Source of the DNA: Dipetalonema caudispina
Taxonomy: Eukaryota > Nematoda > Chromadorea > Rhabditida > Onchocercidae
Reading direction: 5' to 3'
DNA length: 64,000 nucleotides
NCBI GenBank assembly: GCA_013365325.1
Contig: JABVXV010000006.1
Coordinates: 248,001 to 312,000, forward strand
This document shows positions 12,747-24,628 of this stretch, piece after piece (within the stretch, counting starts at the first letter, position 1; each line of letters starts with the position of its first letter). The notes under the pieces are model-generated. The model saw nothing but the letters and a program-made list of their open reading frames with translations. It made no database searches and had not been told where the DNA came from. Both the position numbers and the translations under genes were made by a program.

Positions 12747-15014
12747 ATTCAGCATTAAATCATGATCCGATTGAGCTCAATGGTTATAAGGAATAAATAA
12801 TTTTCTGCAATGTTTCTCAATAATGCTAGATTTTTGTCTGTTTGATCACTTCTCACAATTAATTATTGTTCACATGCGATAATAGCTTTGAACCGAAGAA
12901 TCCAAAAACGATTTTCTGAGTCAACTTTCTATAATTTTTAAATTATTCAAAATTTTTGTATTATTTACCAGAAGCTTACTTTGGCCTAATTTCTATGACT
13001 TACAAGATATTAACAGAGAGGATTGGAATGTTTTTTTGAACCATTTTTTCTCTCTTTTTTTTTTCGTATTTCATAATTTGCAATGTCTGAATATTCGTGC
13101 GACGACTACGTATGAAAAACTATATATCTCGAACTAAACTCCGTTATTTAACAGTGATGAAATATGCAAATTATCTGGTTTCCACAGTTTTGAAATAACT
13201 AAAGCATAAATGAAACAAAGATGAATTTCCCTCAAAAAATATGATGATAATAGAGAACGCTGTCAAACAAGTAGTAATAGTTGTAGTACCAAAGAATGTG
13301 AACTAATCTATTGAGTAAACAATCTAACATTAGGAAAGTCGTGAGTCTCAAGAGAAGATCGTAATGTATTACTAATATTATGTACATATAGTTTCAACCT
13401 TTACAAAATGAAAGCTTCAATTCTGACGCATAGACGGATTCTTTAAACTGATCAATCGAATGATGAAAGAGCGGTAAAGAATCTGTGTTACTATTTAATA
13501 GCTAAATGTAACAATGCATTTACATGAAATGGTGAAATCCGTCTCGTAGCGTGAAATCAGCGCAATGATTTTTATGCATTTGTTACAAAACATTTATGAG
13601 AAAATAAGAACGAGACCATTAAAATGTTCAATATGGCTTTTTTCAAAGAAAAAAAGAAAAATTAGAAAAGCGTAATTGTTTTTACTTATTTATTCCGAGG
13701 AAAAGTTAAGTAATGGGATGAATGGATGAGAAAGAAAATTTTCAGATCAAAGTGCTAATCATAGAGAAATGGTCAAATTATTCAGATAATTTCTGTCTTC
13801 TGCTCTCTTTTGCTTCCAATTACGCTTCTCAAAAAAAAAAAAGCAGAAGTTAATTAAAACTTTTAATTCGTTAACATAGTGATTATAAGAATTATTGGTC
13901 AACGAAGCATACTGAGGTTTAAACTATTAGACAAACATTTCAAAAACGTATTCATTTCGAAATTCACACATTCCTTGCAGCATGCATATTAATGACCAAA
14001 AGTACTTGAGAATGGAAATAGTTAAATTAATTAAATTTTAAATTAAATAAAAGATAAAATAAAATACCTAATGGTTTTTTTTTTGTGAATGAAGAAGATG
14101 AATAAAGTTGAATTTTGTATTTTTTAGTTTTAAAAGCACAAAGTTGCCTATCTTTTAATTTTGTGTTCTTAAATACGTTATATTACATCCAGTATAGATT
14201 ATTTATAATTGTTTCGAAATATGTTTCGATAAGAAAGCTTCGATTTCTTCGGAATAACTCTTAACAGAAGAAAATCAGAATCCTACAATGAATGGGATGG
14301 AAACACGTGAACAGGAGAATGGAAACGGAGATGGAAGCGGAAAGAGATTGAATTGATTGTTTGCGCGTTTCTTCAGCAATTTTTCAATTCCTTTTTTTTT
14401 CCTCAACTTCAGTTCTTCCATTTTCCGACTACATTTTTTTTTTTTTACGAAAACGACAATAGTAATATAGTTGATCAGACAAAAATAGAATAGCAGAAAG
14501 TTCATATGCTAATTTTGTCCAAACATTTCAAAACAAGAAAAAATCAATTATTGCTATTTTTAACATAAGTTATGGCAAGTATGAACTACTTAATTATCCC
14601 ACCATCTTTTATAACTTTCTCTCAGTATTTGCCGGAACAATACCGAATGTCTCTCAACACTTGCCGGAACAATTACCGAATGGCTTGATAGTGATAATGG
14701 CAGAAAAGTTTGCAGGAAGCTATCATTGCACAATTTTACAAGGATAAATTTTTAAGATGGCTGGTACCAATATGACTGACACCTTTTCTAATCCCCGATA
14801 ATCGCTGTCCATCTTTAGTTCAGTCCTACTTTATCAGTTAAAATAGATTTGAAAGATGCCGTTTGTTTAGCTTTCAACTAACTGTTAACAAAAAACAATC
14901 GATACATTTTTTTTTTTTTGTGAAATAAAATGAACATAAATTAAATTAAAAGCTAAAAAATAATACTTGCTATCGTTGAAGAACACACAAGTTGTTCCTA
15001 CTGTGCACTATCCG

Positions 15015-15190
15015 AAAAAAAAAAAAAAAAAAAAAACGGCGTTTGATGTTGTGCATTGAGCAAAAAATCGAACTTGAAGAAGTGTACCAACTATCTGTTA
15101 TCAGTTATCAGGAAATAATATTGACATTCTCTTATCAGTTACAATGTTCATCAAAAAATGATTCTTCTTTTTTTTTTTTTTTTTTTTTTT
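15015..15190. repeat. A22 ... T23 inverted homopolymer pair
   Basis: A run of 22 A (15015-15036) and a run of 23 T (15168-15190) are separated by about 130 bp. They sit downstream of both convergent genes and could pair in a transcript. Similar A/T runs are scattered through the window, so this may be chance. Confidence 0.7.
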
Positions 15191-15427
15191 GGTCAATATT
15201 CTTACCTAAAAAATATAAAAAAGAATAAAAAACGAAACTACTTGGCATCAAAATGCATTAAGCCTTTTGAGAAAAGAAATAAAAACTGAGGTGTTAAAAG
15301 TGAAACGCAGTGCTTTGTTTTGGAACAAACTTATTATGCTTGTACCTGTGATAGAATATGATATCATCATTTTGGCATGAATGCATAAAGCTTTTCGAAA
15401 AGTGGTAAATTAGCACCAAATGAACGC

Positions 15428-17569
15428 TTAATTTTTGGCGCATTTGGCCAAAGATTGTAATCTGAGCAATACAGTAATCGCATCCATTTGTAGTAATGTA
15501 TCATTTTTTCTTCTCGCCACAATGGACAATTCCTAAATGGATAATTCATTTAAAATTCATTAAGAGAAATTTGGATTTAAAAATAATAATTAAATAAAAT
15601 TAAGAAAATAATACTGTACAAAAAAAAAGAGAAAAAATCTCACTCTCCATTTAAAAAGGTTTTAAATTGTAGTAAATTAGAAGTTTCGACTTATCTAATT
15701 TATTTTTTACTTGTATTTAACGTATGATTAATTCCATTACATATCTATCACTTAAAGCAAATTCAAGGTAGACAAATTACTTGATATTGTTCAAAAATAT
15801 AAATGAATATTTTTATGGAAATACCAGCCTAAAAGCCTCATCTCGTGCTTCATGCTCTGGACTACAGTATGCTCGGAGTTGCGTATTGTACTGCCTGAGA
15901 ATTCGGGACAAATTTCGTTTATCCCTATCCATATCGTTTAGAATATCTGGCGTTAATTTCTCACGATTCAAATAACACTTTTCAACTGGTAACACTTCAA
16001 AGGATGCTTCATCCTGCAACTATCGATTTACTCAAAAAACGCAATTTTTAGAGTGAAATGAATTAAATATCTTCAAGAAATGCATACAAATAAATAACTC
16101 ATATTATTTTTCCAACTGATCAAAACATATGGCAAATGATACTTATCAGTAGTAAGTTATCATATGAATTTAATTTGATTCCATTAAGTTAATTTTGCTT
16201 CATTTAAAAATCTTCGGAAAAAATTTCTAAGAGAAATTGCTTCGAAGTAACTGTTTGTTTAACGGTAAATTGTAAAATAACTCGTAGCTTCTTCATCAAA
16301 AAGTACACAAAATAATACAAATCTGATTAGTAGAATGAAAATTTTTTAAAATGTGCCAATTTTATGTTTGTTACATTTCGAAATAAATTGGCAATGGTAA
16401 CAAAATTGTTCCTACTTTCGATGAAACTAAATACTTTTGAAAAATAATGAGTAACAACTAAAGAGGACTTTCAGATTAGACAATCGTTGCAATAGCGAAA
16501 AGAAAAAAAGCTAATGTGTATCGAATTGTATCGCTGTTGTGGAGAAAAAATTTTAAACAACTTTTTTTTTATCACATAAATTGTTAACACTTGCAATCAG
16601 CATCCCTTCTTTTCTCATCCTCTCATTTTATTAGCTTCTCAAAACATAAATGTAGTGACCTGGCACATTTTACAAAGAAAAAAAAAAAAGTAATATTAGC
16701 TAAATTGTCAATGATCAAAGGATCAAAAAAAAGTTTACCTCATCATCGATATCAATCGGTGGTAAATCATCTACATATTCGGGTTGCGAAATGGTAATTC
16801 GATCATGATTGTCCCAACGACGATCGGATCGCGGGACGATATGCTGTTCTACTTTTCGTTCCACTTTAAGTTCAAATCCTCCTAGTGATGCTAACTTTTG
16901 TTCTTCTGTTTTTCGCCTTTTGTTTCCATTATTTTCCTTCAAATTACCTGATTCAATCACTGAATTATCATTTTCTTCGTCACTTGATGTTGGCGTAGTT
17001 TGCACTGATTTCTGAATATCAATAACAACCGGTTGTGTGGCATTCTCGTCCATAAGCCGTATTTCGATCCTTTCAATTGGTGTATCCAGTCGCTCTACTG
17101 CAATTCATCTAGGCTATCCATTGGTTAATTAGTCGTTCCGGAAAATTGAAATTTTTTTTGGAAATCCAAAAATATAAAATTTTACATATTTAACATATTA
17201 AAGATTAAACTCAATTTCTTTGTATATTTTTGAATTAATTTTGTCTGACTGGAAATTTTGGAATGTTTTATTAACGAAATTAGAGTTAAAAAAAGCTCAA
17301 TGGTCTTATAGACCTAAAATGTTTTCATCGCACTTCTCTTTCTGTCTTTTATGCTATTTTCTAAACTGTATTACAATTATAATTTAGTAAATTGTTAAAG
17401 AAATACCCCTGAAAGAGGTGGAAGTATCGATGATAACAGCTTTTTCGCTATCGGCCAGAACCACTGAATCAACATTATTGCTCGCACCAAGTCGCATTGG
17501 CGTACATAACACCAAATTAACTTCAAACAATAGCAGATTTAATTTCCAAATGTAATTGTTGAACATCAT
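15428..17569 (-). CDS. Unrecognised charged, probably nuclear protein (271 aa model)
   Basis: Four phase-compatible exons on the minus strand: 17569-17407, 17097-16739, 16013-15825, 15532-15428. The middle exon is rich in Asp, Glu, Ser and Asn and holds a basic NKRRK cluster that could be a nuclear signal, followed by acidic PPIDIDDE. The last two exons are predicted helical, with repeated Leu and Arg (RDKRNLSRILRQYN, TVLLRLQSLAK). I do not recognise the family. The start is uncertain: exon 17569 opens with ATGATG directly after a good acceptor (TTACAG), so the ATG could follow a trans-splice site, or a short upstream exon near 17606-17635 could join in frame. Exon 15532 is also open for 55 codons in another frame, but only the frame used here matches the CTG|GTATTT donor phase. 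Confidence 0.6.
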
Positions 17570-20500
17570 CTGTAATTCAATGGGATTCCAAAGCGATGCT
17601 ACCTGTTGAAATGATTCCAGCCATCGATACCTTTACGTTAGACCTAAGATTCGTTCCATCAGAGTATTTAAGACAAACGGTACACTGTAAATTTAAGTCA
17701 GTCAACAGTAACAGAAAATCTTAACTAAATGAATCAAATCACTATTGGTTCGTGTGATCTTAATAAGTTGGAAGGAAAAAAGAGCAACGTAGAAAATGCA
17801 GTAAGTTGTGACATCCACAAATTCAACACAACTAAAAGAGATAGGGAAAAAGATGTTGTGCCAAAAGTGATCGACTTAAATCATTTTTGGTTTATGGATT
17901 CTTGAAAGTAAAATACGCAAGCAACCTATCACATTGTCACATTTAGGCCTAGCGATGATCGAAACAGAAGGAATGACTAGCATTGTAATAATACTATTAT
18001 CATTTGCTTTGTTTTCCCACCAAAATATTTTCTTATAACTTTAAGCTCATTAGTATTTACCATAATTTACTTTCTAAATTCAATCAAAAAATCTGTTTTT
18101 GAAAAAAATTTTTTTTTTGATTCTTATTGTGGATATTTAATTCGTTTAAGATTAATTTATGGTAAGTTTAACATTCCATTTCATTTAAATTATAAGTATT
18201 AATCAATCATCAGACTGCAAACTTTCTGGAACAGGTGCAAAGCAGCAATGGAACAATAGCATGAAGATGAAACATAGAGAAAATACGCTAACAAAATTTT
18301 TAACAAATAATAAAGTTCAATTCATATTCAAATATTTAATAAAAAAAAAAAGAAAATTCTTCGTTTGTTGGATAAGATAAGAAAGTAATAATAGAAGCAG
18401 GAGGAAATTTAAAGTTAGATATCATTGAGAAGAGATTGTCGAGAAGGAAGCAGTCATGCTAAAATGTAGCAGTAGGCCAAGAATTTTGTGGTGAATGGGA
18501 GAAAGTGAAAAGGTTAAGCAAAGAAGTCTAAGAATTCAAGAATTCTCGCAGCTACCGAAAAGATTGGAAGAGATGATAGTGGTGATAAGAAAGAGGAAGA
18601 ATTAAAAGATGCGGTAACCACAGCACTAAAAATCCAGCTTTTTTAAAACTTTTTTTCGTGGTGAGGGTTGCTGATAATACTGATGATGGTAGCTGGAGCT
18701 AAAGAGACGAAGGGAAGTTAGGCACGCGTATTGAGAAGTGATTGGCAAGTAATCCTCCTTCTTTCTTCCCTTGTGAAGGATAGATTTACCTTTGTGGAAC
18801 AGTTGTTACATTTTAAAAATTGTTTCAGACTTCTATTGCAGAGCCTTGCATTGGAATTGTCACTGTGAAAATTAAGCCATGAAAGGGGATAAGCCTGAAC
18901 CCATTATTCAAATTTGATTTAGTGCTCATTTTATAGAGGTTAGGTTGTTAGATCAAACTCCCGAGATTCAAGTCCTTAATATTAGAAAATAGAATCACAT
19001 ATATGTGTATATATGTAATGATTTCTGACCTGCTCAAGATGACCTTCAATATTAATTCTACAAACAATTTCAGTCTTATATGCAGGAAAAAATTCCTGAT
19101 AATTGTTTTCCATTTACATCTTCAACTTTCATTTTCGAAAATTAAATTTGAAGATGTGCAACAAAATACGTAGAGTTAGACTACAAGAATTTATCTCTTC
19201 ATGCATTCTGTAATATCAACCATTGTCAAACAAACCAATATTTTTGTTTTTCTCATTAAATGATAAAAGAGATCGTAGAAAATGACCGAACTTGACTTCT
19301 TAATTTAGAAAATTTTCTAATAAATCCCATTCAGAAGAGCTAAGGTGAAGAAATAAGTGTCTGTCAAGGAACAAATTAAGTTATTACACTGTTAATAGTA
19401 CAAAAGATAATTGTAGGAATTGATTAAGATAACGCATCAAACTACATCACTTCAAATGAAGTAAAACTTTTCCCAAAATAGAAAATGTTTCTGAAAATTC
19501 AAAAAAGAGAGACTAAGTTCATCTAATTATTGCACACAATTTGAGGAAATTCATACATTCCATTCGAGATTTCTCCATCTGAAGATAAATGAATGAATTT
19601 ACATTTGGTTTCTCGCGTTCTTCTTTCGCAAGTGATATAAATAATCGCAAAAATGAATGGATGTAGAAGAATGAAAAAGTTTTAAAATTACTACTACATT
19701 TCATTTCTGAAAGGAAATATTCGAAATTACTTTGATATTATATCCATCTATAGTTCCTTTCATTTGATAGCTTTTGTCAGTGTTATCAGAAACAATATGA
19801 AAGATTTCACTAATTGTCTGCCAGCTCAGAAAATACAAACGTTAAATAAACGATGTATACTGCTTGAATTCAAGACAATTATCAAAGTTTCACTATCATT
19901 AAATGGATAACAAAGAATGGTATTTTATAAAGATTATTAGGATTGAATGAGGAAAGTATTCGATTAGAAGTTATCGATGGCGATTGGATTTATTAGGGAA
20001 TCAAAAAAAAAAGTGAAAATTAGCGATGAATTATCAAAAGTAATGGAGGGAAATAAGGTTAATATCTTTGATGGTAGTGAAAAAGATTGATGGATTTAGC
20101 GAAGTTAAGTTTGATGATCGATTGGGAAATCGGTAAGTATTTATGACGTTTTAGTAATTCCCACATTAAATAGAAGATGAATATGGAAAAAAAAAAGCAG
20201 CTGATCGAACTGCATGGCCAATCCTAAGTACTAATGTTTTTTTTTTTTTATCGAATCGATCTCATCTGTTGCAATTCCTTATCAAGTCTTTTAATTTAAC
20301 TTCATGAAAAGTGAAAAATATATAAAAGAGCATTAATCAAGCTGTTCAAAATCTTGTCCATTTTGCGCCTTCTAATAAAAATAAAATTGAAAAATGATGG
20401 AAAAACTCCAAAAAAAAGTTAAAAAATGATCAAAAGCTGTAGATAATGCTTGAAAAAGGATAGAATTATCACTGAGTAGTACCACTAAGCTGATAACAAT

Positions 20501-21012
20501 CAAAATAAAAGGACCAAGGATTAAGTATTCGAATAATTTCAAAAAAAAAAGTGAAAATTTCAGTCATCATTAATGAAGTTTTTCGTCTTCTAACATCTGT
20601 TCCACTACGGTGTAATGGCCAGAGAAGAAGAAATTACTGAAATTATACATTGAGAAGGAAATCATCGCAACTCAGGTCACTCTCTATTGATCTTCATATG
20701 ATCGTCGCAAAAGTAGTCATCGGCAGATGTCCCCTACTACTATTCGTCCATCATAAAGTATCCCTTTCCTTTGACTGAAGGAATGTCATCTTTGTACAAT
20801 CTAATTCTTTTCCGTTTTCTGATAAAATTTATATCCCTTTTTAACTTATATATATCTTAATTCTAAAAACTTTTAACATTTCTTTTCAGGTAATCAAAAT
20901 AACGGGAATGCTTTGAAAATGATCCTTACTCCATAAAGTAAAACTTTAGGTTAAAACCTGCTTTGTTGTCATATCGGCCTAAGATTTAAGAGGTAACTTC
21001 TATTGTTTTATA
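17570..21012. other. Intergenic, no supported gene
   Basis: About 3.4 kb between the minus-strand gene ending upstream at 17569 and the plus-strand secreted-protein pair. It includes a purine-rich stretch around 18400-18720 and many A/T runs. A 58-codon ATG-started frame at 17729-17905 (plus) has mixed composition but no homologue I recognise and no clear splice context. Nothing else coding is visible. Confidence 0.6.
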
Positions 21013-21013
21013 G
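21006..21013 (+). promoter_or_regulatory. Candidate trans-splice acceptor before secreted-protein gene 1
   Basis: TTTTATAG ends 16 nt before the ATG at 21030, the distance and consensus expected for spliced-leader addition in nematodes. No matching upstream exon was seen. Inferred. Confidence 0.4.
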
Positions 21014-21029
21014 GACTTTTGGAACCAAA

Positions 21030-21952
21030 ATGTCGAATTTTCGGTATCTTATAGTACTGTTTTATTTATTAATCTTCAATCCTATTCTGGGAGATCTGCT
21101 ACAATTAATCACGAAGGGTAATTTTATTTTGGAACTAATAAACCCATTTAAAAGTATTTTGCTCTCTGACCACAATAACGATGCACCTTTTCAATTATTT
21201 GAAATGTTAAAAATAGCGACTGTCATCTATCTAATCTTCTGAAATCAGAAAACTAATTATCATGAACTTTTTCTGGTATCTTTTAAATTATATGCCTTTT
21301 CTAAAGTTAAGTTACAAAATTGATATTCAGTATTACTCGTTATAATCGCTGAACTCCAATAATAGGAAAAACACTACCAGCATGTCAACGATGTCGAAAA
21401 TTTGAACCACCGAATTGTTCTGTGTTTATTGATCGTGACTGCTCCGACCCTGCAATCACCTATAACAATTGTGAGGAATGCTTAAGGGCAAAAGCGTGGT
21501 GCGGAAGTAAACAATTAGCAATACTTGGAACTATTGCTGGGTAAGTTAGATAGCGATTAATATCAATCAGCCGATTGATATTTTTGCAAAAATAACTGAT
21601 TAGTTTTCAATACTGTTGCCAGTTATACGATGAAAATCTTCAAATGGTTGATTATTTTTTTAACAACATATTCTTTAAATTTTTAGAACGATAAAGATAC
21701 AAATGATTATATGCAAAATGTTTCTGATATCATTCAAAATCACTTTTACTTCGTTGGGATATTTGCAGTGAATACGATTTGTACTTTTTGGATAGGTTAC
21801 ATCAGAATTGGTGGTCATCATCAGCAGAAGATGGTATACGAATGGTCATCTATGCAAATTGTACGGAACAAGAAGAATGGCTTACAGTTACTGAATTGCA
21901 AACTTATGGATCTCAAAATATTACTATAGAAAGATTATTTTGTTTCCAATAG
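21030..21952 (+). CDS. Small secreted Cys-rich protein 1 (tandem paralogue)
   Basis: Three exons: 21030-21117, 21366-21540, 21769-21952; 148 aa with all phases matching (1, then 2). Residues 1-19 form a clear signal peptide ([10 protein letters not shown] core, ending near ILGDL). The mature part begins with a Cys cluster (ACQRC, PNCSVF, DRDC, NNCEEC, AWC) and ends with a Trp-rich segment (NWWSSS, EEWLTV) and a closing LFCF motif. The next gene has the same intron phases, the same CxxC start of exon 2, an equivalent PNC motif and a similar IFCL ending, so the two are paralogues. The layout recalls nematode C6/DUF281-type secreted proteins, but that link is weak and the function is unknown. 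Confidence 0.75.
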
Positions 21953-22437
21953 CAATAATCTGTTGAATTTCTTAGAAATTGTTATTTGTTATTTTTTTCC
22001 ATTAAAAAAAAAAAACGCATTATTGCCAGTTTAAAATTCAGTGAAGTTTGAAAAAATCAATAATGCTAGAATTTTAAACAGGAAACATCCTGAATTACTA
22101 TATATGTGCTACTATAATTAAATAAAATCATATCAACCAGATCGATTTTGATTTGGCAAGATGGATTGCACAGAATTATTTTTTAATCTTTTTAAACAAA
22201 TTTTATTCAGCCTTCGTGTTTTTACTCTATGGAATTTTGAAAAAAAAAATGATTTAAATTTGTTAGCATTCAATTCAAATGAAGCAATCACCATTAACCT
22301 GAACTCATTCTAATCCCTTTGCTGAAATTATCCTTATTGATTCACAATTACTCTCCTGTAGCGTGACCTCTTCCTTCAGATCAATCGTCATCATTTTCCC
22401 TAATTACCCACTCTTCATAGTTCACATTTATTCTAAC

Positions 22438-23649
22438 ATGTTGACTTTACGATTTCTGTTCATTCTCGGAATTATACGAATTTCACAAACCTGTCTTCCG
22501 AAGATCAAATGTCTTCACAGTCAAGAGTTGGACGTGAAACCAACACGCTCAATTAAAAGGATTAACAATTTAGAGGATACTGTTACTGAATTAAACATCA
22601 CCAATCATTTATACGATTATTATGCAAAAAAACGGCTGAAAAGTGAAGGTTGAATTTTTCATTTTGTTGCTGTAATTTGATACGCAATAGGATTCTGAAG
22701 CAGCATAGTAATTGTTGAAGAATTTGAGGGGCAAAGAAGTGATAGTGATATTGGTCACGTAAACTAAACGTGTACATCCAGATCGTTCCTGGTATCACTT
22801 AGAGTATTATAAATATTTTGATTTTGTTGCTTTGGAAAACCTGTTATCAGTGATTACACTTTACTCGTTAACATATTGTTCCAGTGAAAGATAAAATAAT
22901 CAGAATGTCTCAGTGATAGAAGCGGTATGATAATAATTATATGGTGATATCGATACTAATGATAACATTATCATAGGATAATTATAGCATGTCATGCGTG
23001 CCCGGAATTTACATCACCAAACTGCACAATTCTCAGAGAAGATTTGAGATGTATAAAACCTAAGATATGGTATCATCGTGATAGTTATTGTTTGTATGCT
23101 GAATTCGTTTGTAATCGTAGTTCTCCTGCTTTGCAAGGACGAATGATTGATAAAATCGGATTGGAGTAAGTTGCATCGTTTTGATCAAATAGAATATTAT
23201 CGTAGGGTCAACATGAACAAATAAGTTAACTTGTAAAAAGCAAAGTATTAGTAGAGGATCATAGTGGAGGAGGATTCTAATCAACGGTGATAATTTGGTA
23301 AGTCGTTAAACTTGTCCATAAGCAGGAGTAAATTCTTTCGTAGTTTCAAATTTTTGAAAATTTCATGAAATCTTTTTCAAAAATATGGAAGTAAGAAGGC
23401 TATTGTTGTTGCAATCTTATTTCAATTTTTAGTGACGATTACGAAGAATCAATTGAAGATGATATACAACATGAAACATACGGTATACATCAATTACACG
23501 GATTGGATGAAGAGATTCAACGCTTTCCCATACGTGGATTTAAACGTCTTGCACGTAAAACTCTACATTGTATGACTGATAAACGATGGTACTACAGATC
23601 CAATTATCCGTCCGTTATCATTCGAACTGATCAGATTTTTTGCTTGTAG
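22438..23649 (+). CDS. Small secreted Cys-rich protein 2 (tandem paralogue)
   Basis: Three exons: 22438-22648, 22988-23165, 23433-23649; 201 aa. The first in-frame ATG gives a signal peptide (LRFLFILGII) followed by a Cys-poor, basic spacer of about 50 residues containing a possible N-glycosylation site (NIT). Exon 2 starts ACHACPEF and continues PNCTIL, like gene 1. Exon 3 carries an acidic stretch (DDDYEES, EDDI), then LHCMTDKRWYY and a final QIFCL. Intron phases 1 and 2 equal those of the upstream gene, only about 490 bp away on the same strand, supporting tandem duplication followed by strong divergence. Function unknown. A pyrimidine-rich acceptor (CTTCCTTCAG) at 22371-22380 could be a trans-splice site. 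Confidence 0.75.
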
Positions 23650-24628
23650 ATGAACCTATTGAAGGATAATGTTATCATATTGGCTGGTTGTATCTGAACT
23701 AAAATTAAATTGCATTTCGTATTTCTTAAATGAAGTTACACAAATTACAGTAGTTATCACAAATTGAGTAATTTCATACGTCTCAGTAGCAGACCACTCA
23801 TTGGAAAATTAAAATGTTAAATGACGACAAATGATAACGACTTTTTCCATTCGCTCATTTAAGAATTACGCATCACATTGGAAGAATAAAACGGTATCAA
23901 TATCTATCATATAACAGAATTTTTCGTTTTAAATTCAATTCTGTTTATTGAATAGCATGTTGACTTTTTAAAAATTCTTGAATTGTTTGTATTTGAAAAT
24001 TTGATGAAATTGACGAGATTCATAACTTATGTTCAGCAAAATTACACTTTTTGAGCAAATGTTGAATTGTTTTTCTATTCGGTAGCATCAGACCTGTAAA
24101 TAATGACGAAGTTCAACTTTGCATTTCATTTGGAATTACATCGACCTACACCATTACATATAATTATTCAAAAAGATTATTCTTAGTACCTTGATAACTA
24201 GGAAAGGTAATGAGAGTCTTCATAATCACCCATGTGTCACGCTAGTTTATTATATAAAAAGCCTTGTCGAATAAAATCAGATCGATCAATCGATATTACT
24301 GAGAATTCAAAGAAGGACAAAGAAGTATCAAGTCGCTATACATAGATATAATGAAATGAAGTGCCCCACTACAAAGTTTAGTTCACTGAAGGATGGAATA
24401 AGTCTGAATATATTAAACTAAATGATGCAAAGCAAAAGTGACGAAGTATATCGGATCAAAGTGGCATGCTTTAAAATGCATATGGGTATATGTTGCATCG
24501 TAGTGTAGTAATGGCAAACAATTTTGATGCAAATATATCTTAGCTATCCATCAAATTCGACGTATAACGAACAGGTGGCTTTGTAACGTAGGCGATAGGC
24601 GATGAAATTATGGAATGATATGAAATAT
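23650..24628. other. Intergenic, between convergent genes
   Basis: AT-rich spacer between the secreted-protein gene 2 stop and the kinase stop on the other strand. No coding exon seen. A TTTATT at 24246-24251 could be the minus-strand polyadenylation signal of the kinase, but it is far from the stop. Confidence 0.6.

Larger units (their letters stand above)
12600..15427. other. Intergenic, between convergent genes
   Basis: AT-rich sequence between the 3' end of nidogen (plus) and the 3' end of the minus-strand gene at 15428-17569. No exon-like frame flanked by splice signals was found. It contains several A or T runs, including an A run at 15015-15036 and a T run at 15168-15190. Confidence 0.7.

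Noticed and set aside
17729..17905. 58-codon plus-strand frame
   Set aside because: Mixed composition but no homologue recognised, no splice or trans-splice context; kept only as a note in the intergenic entry.
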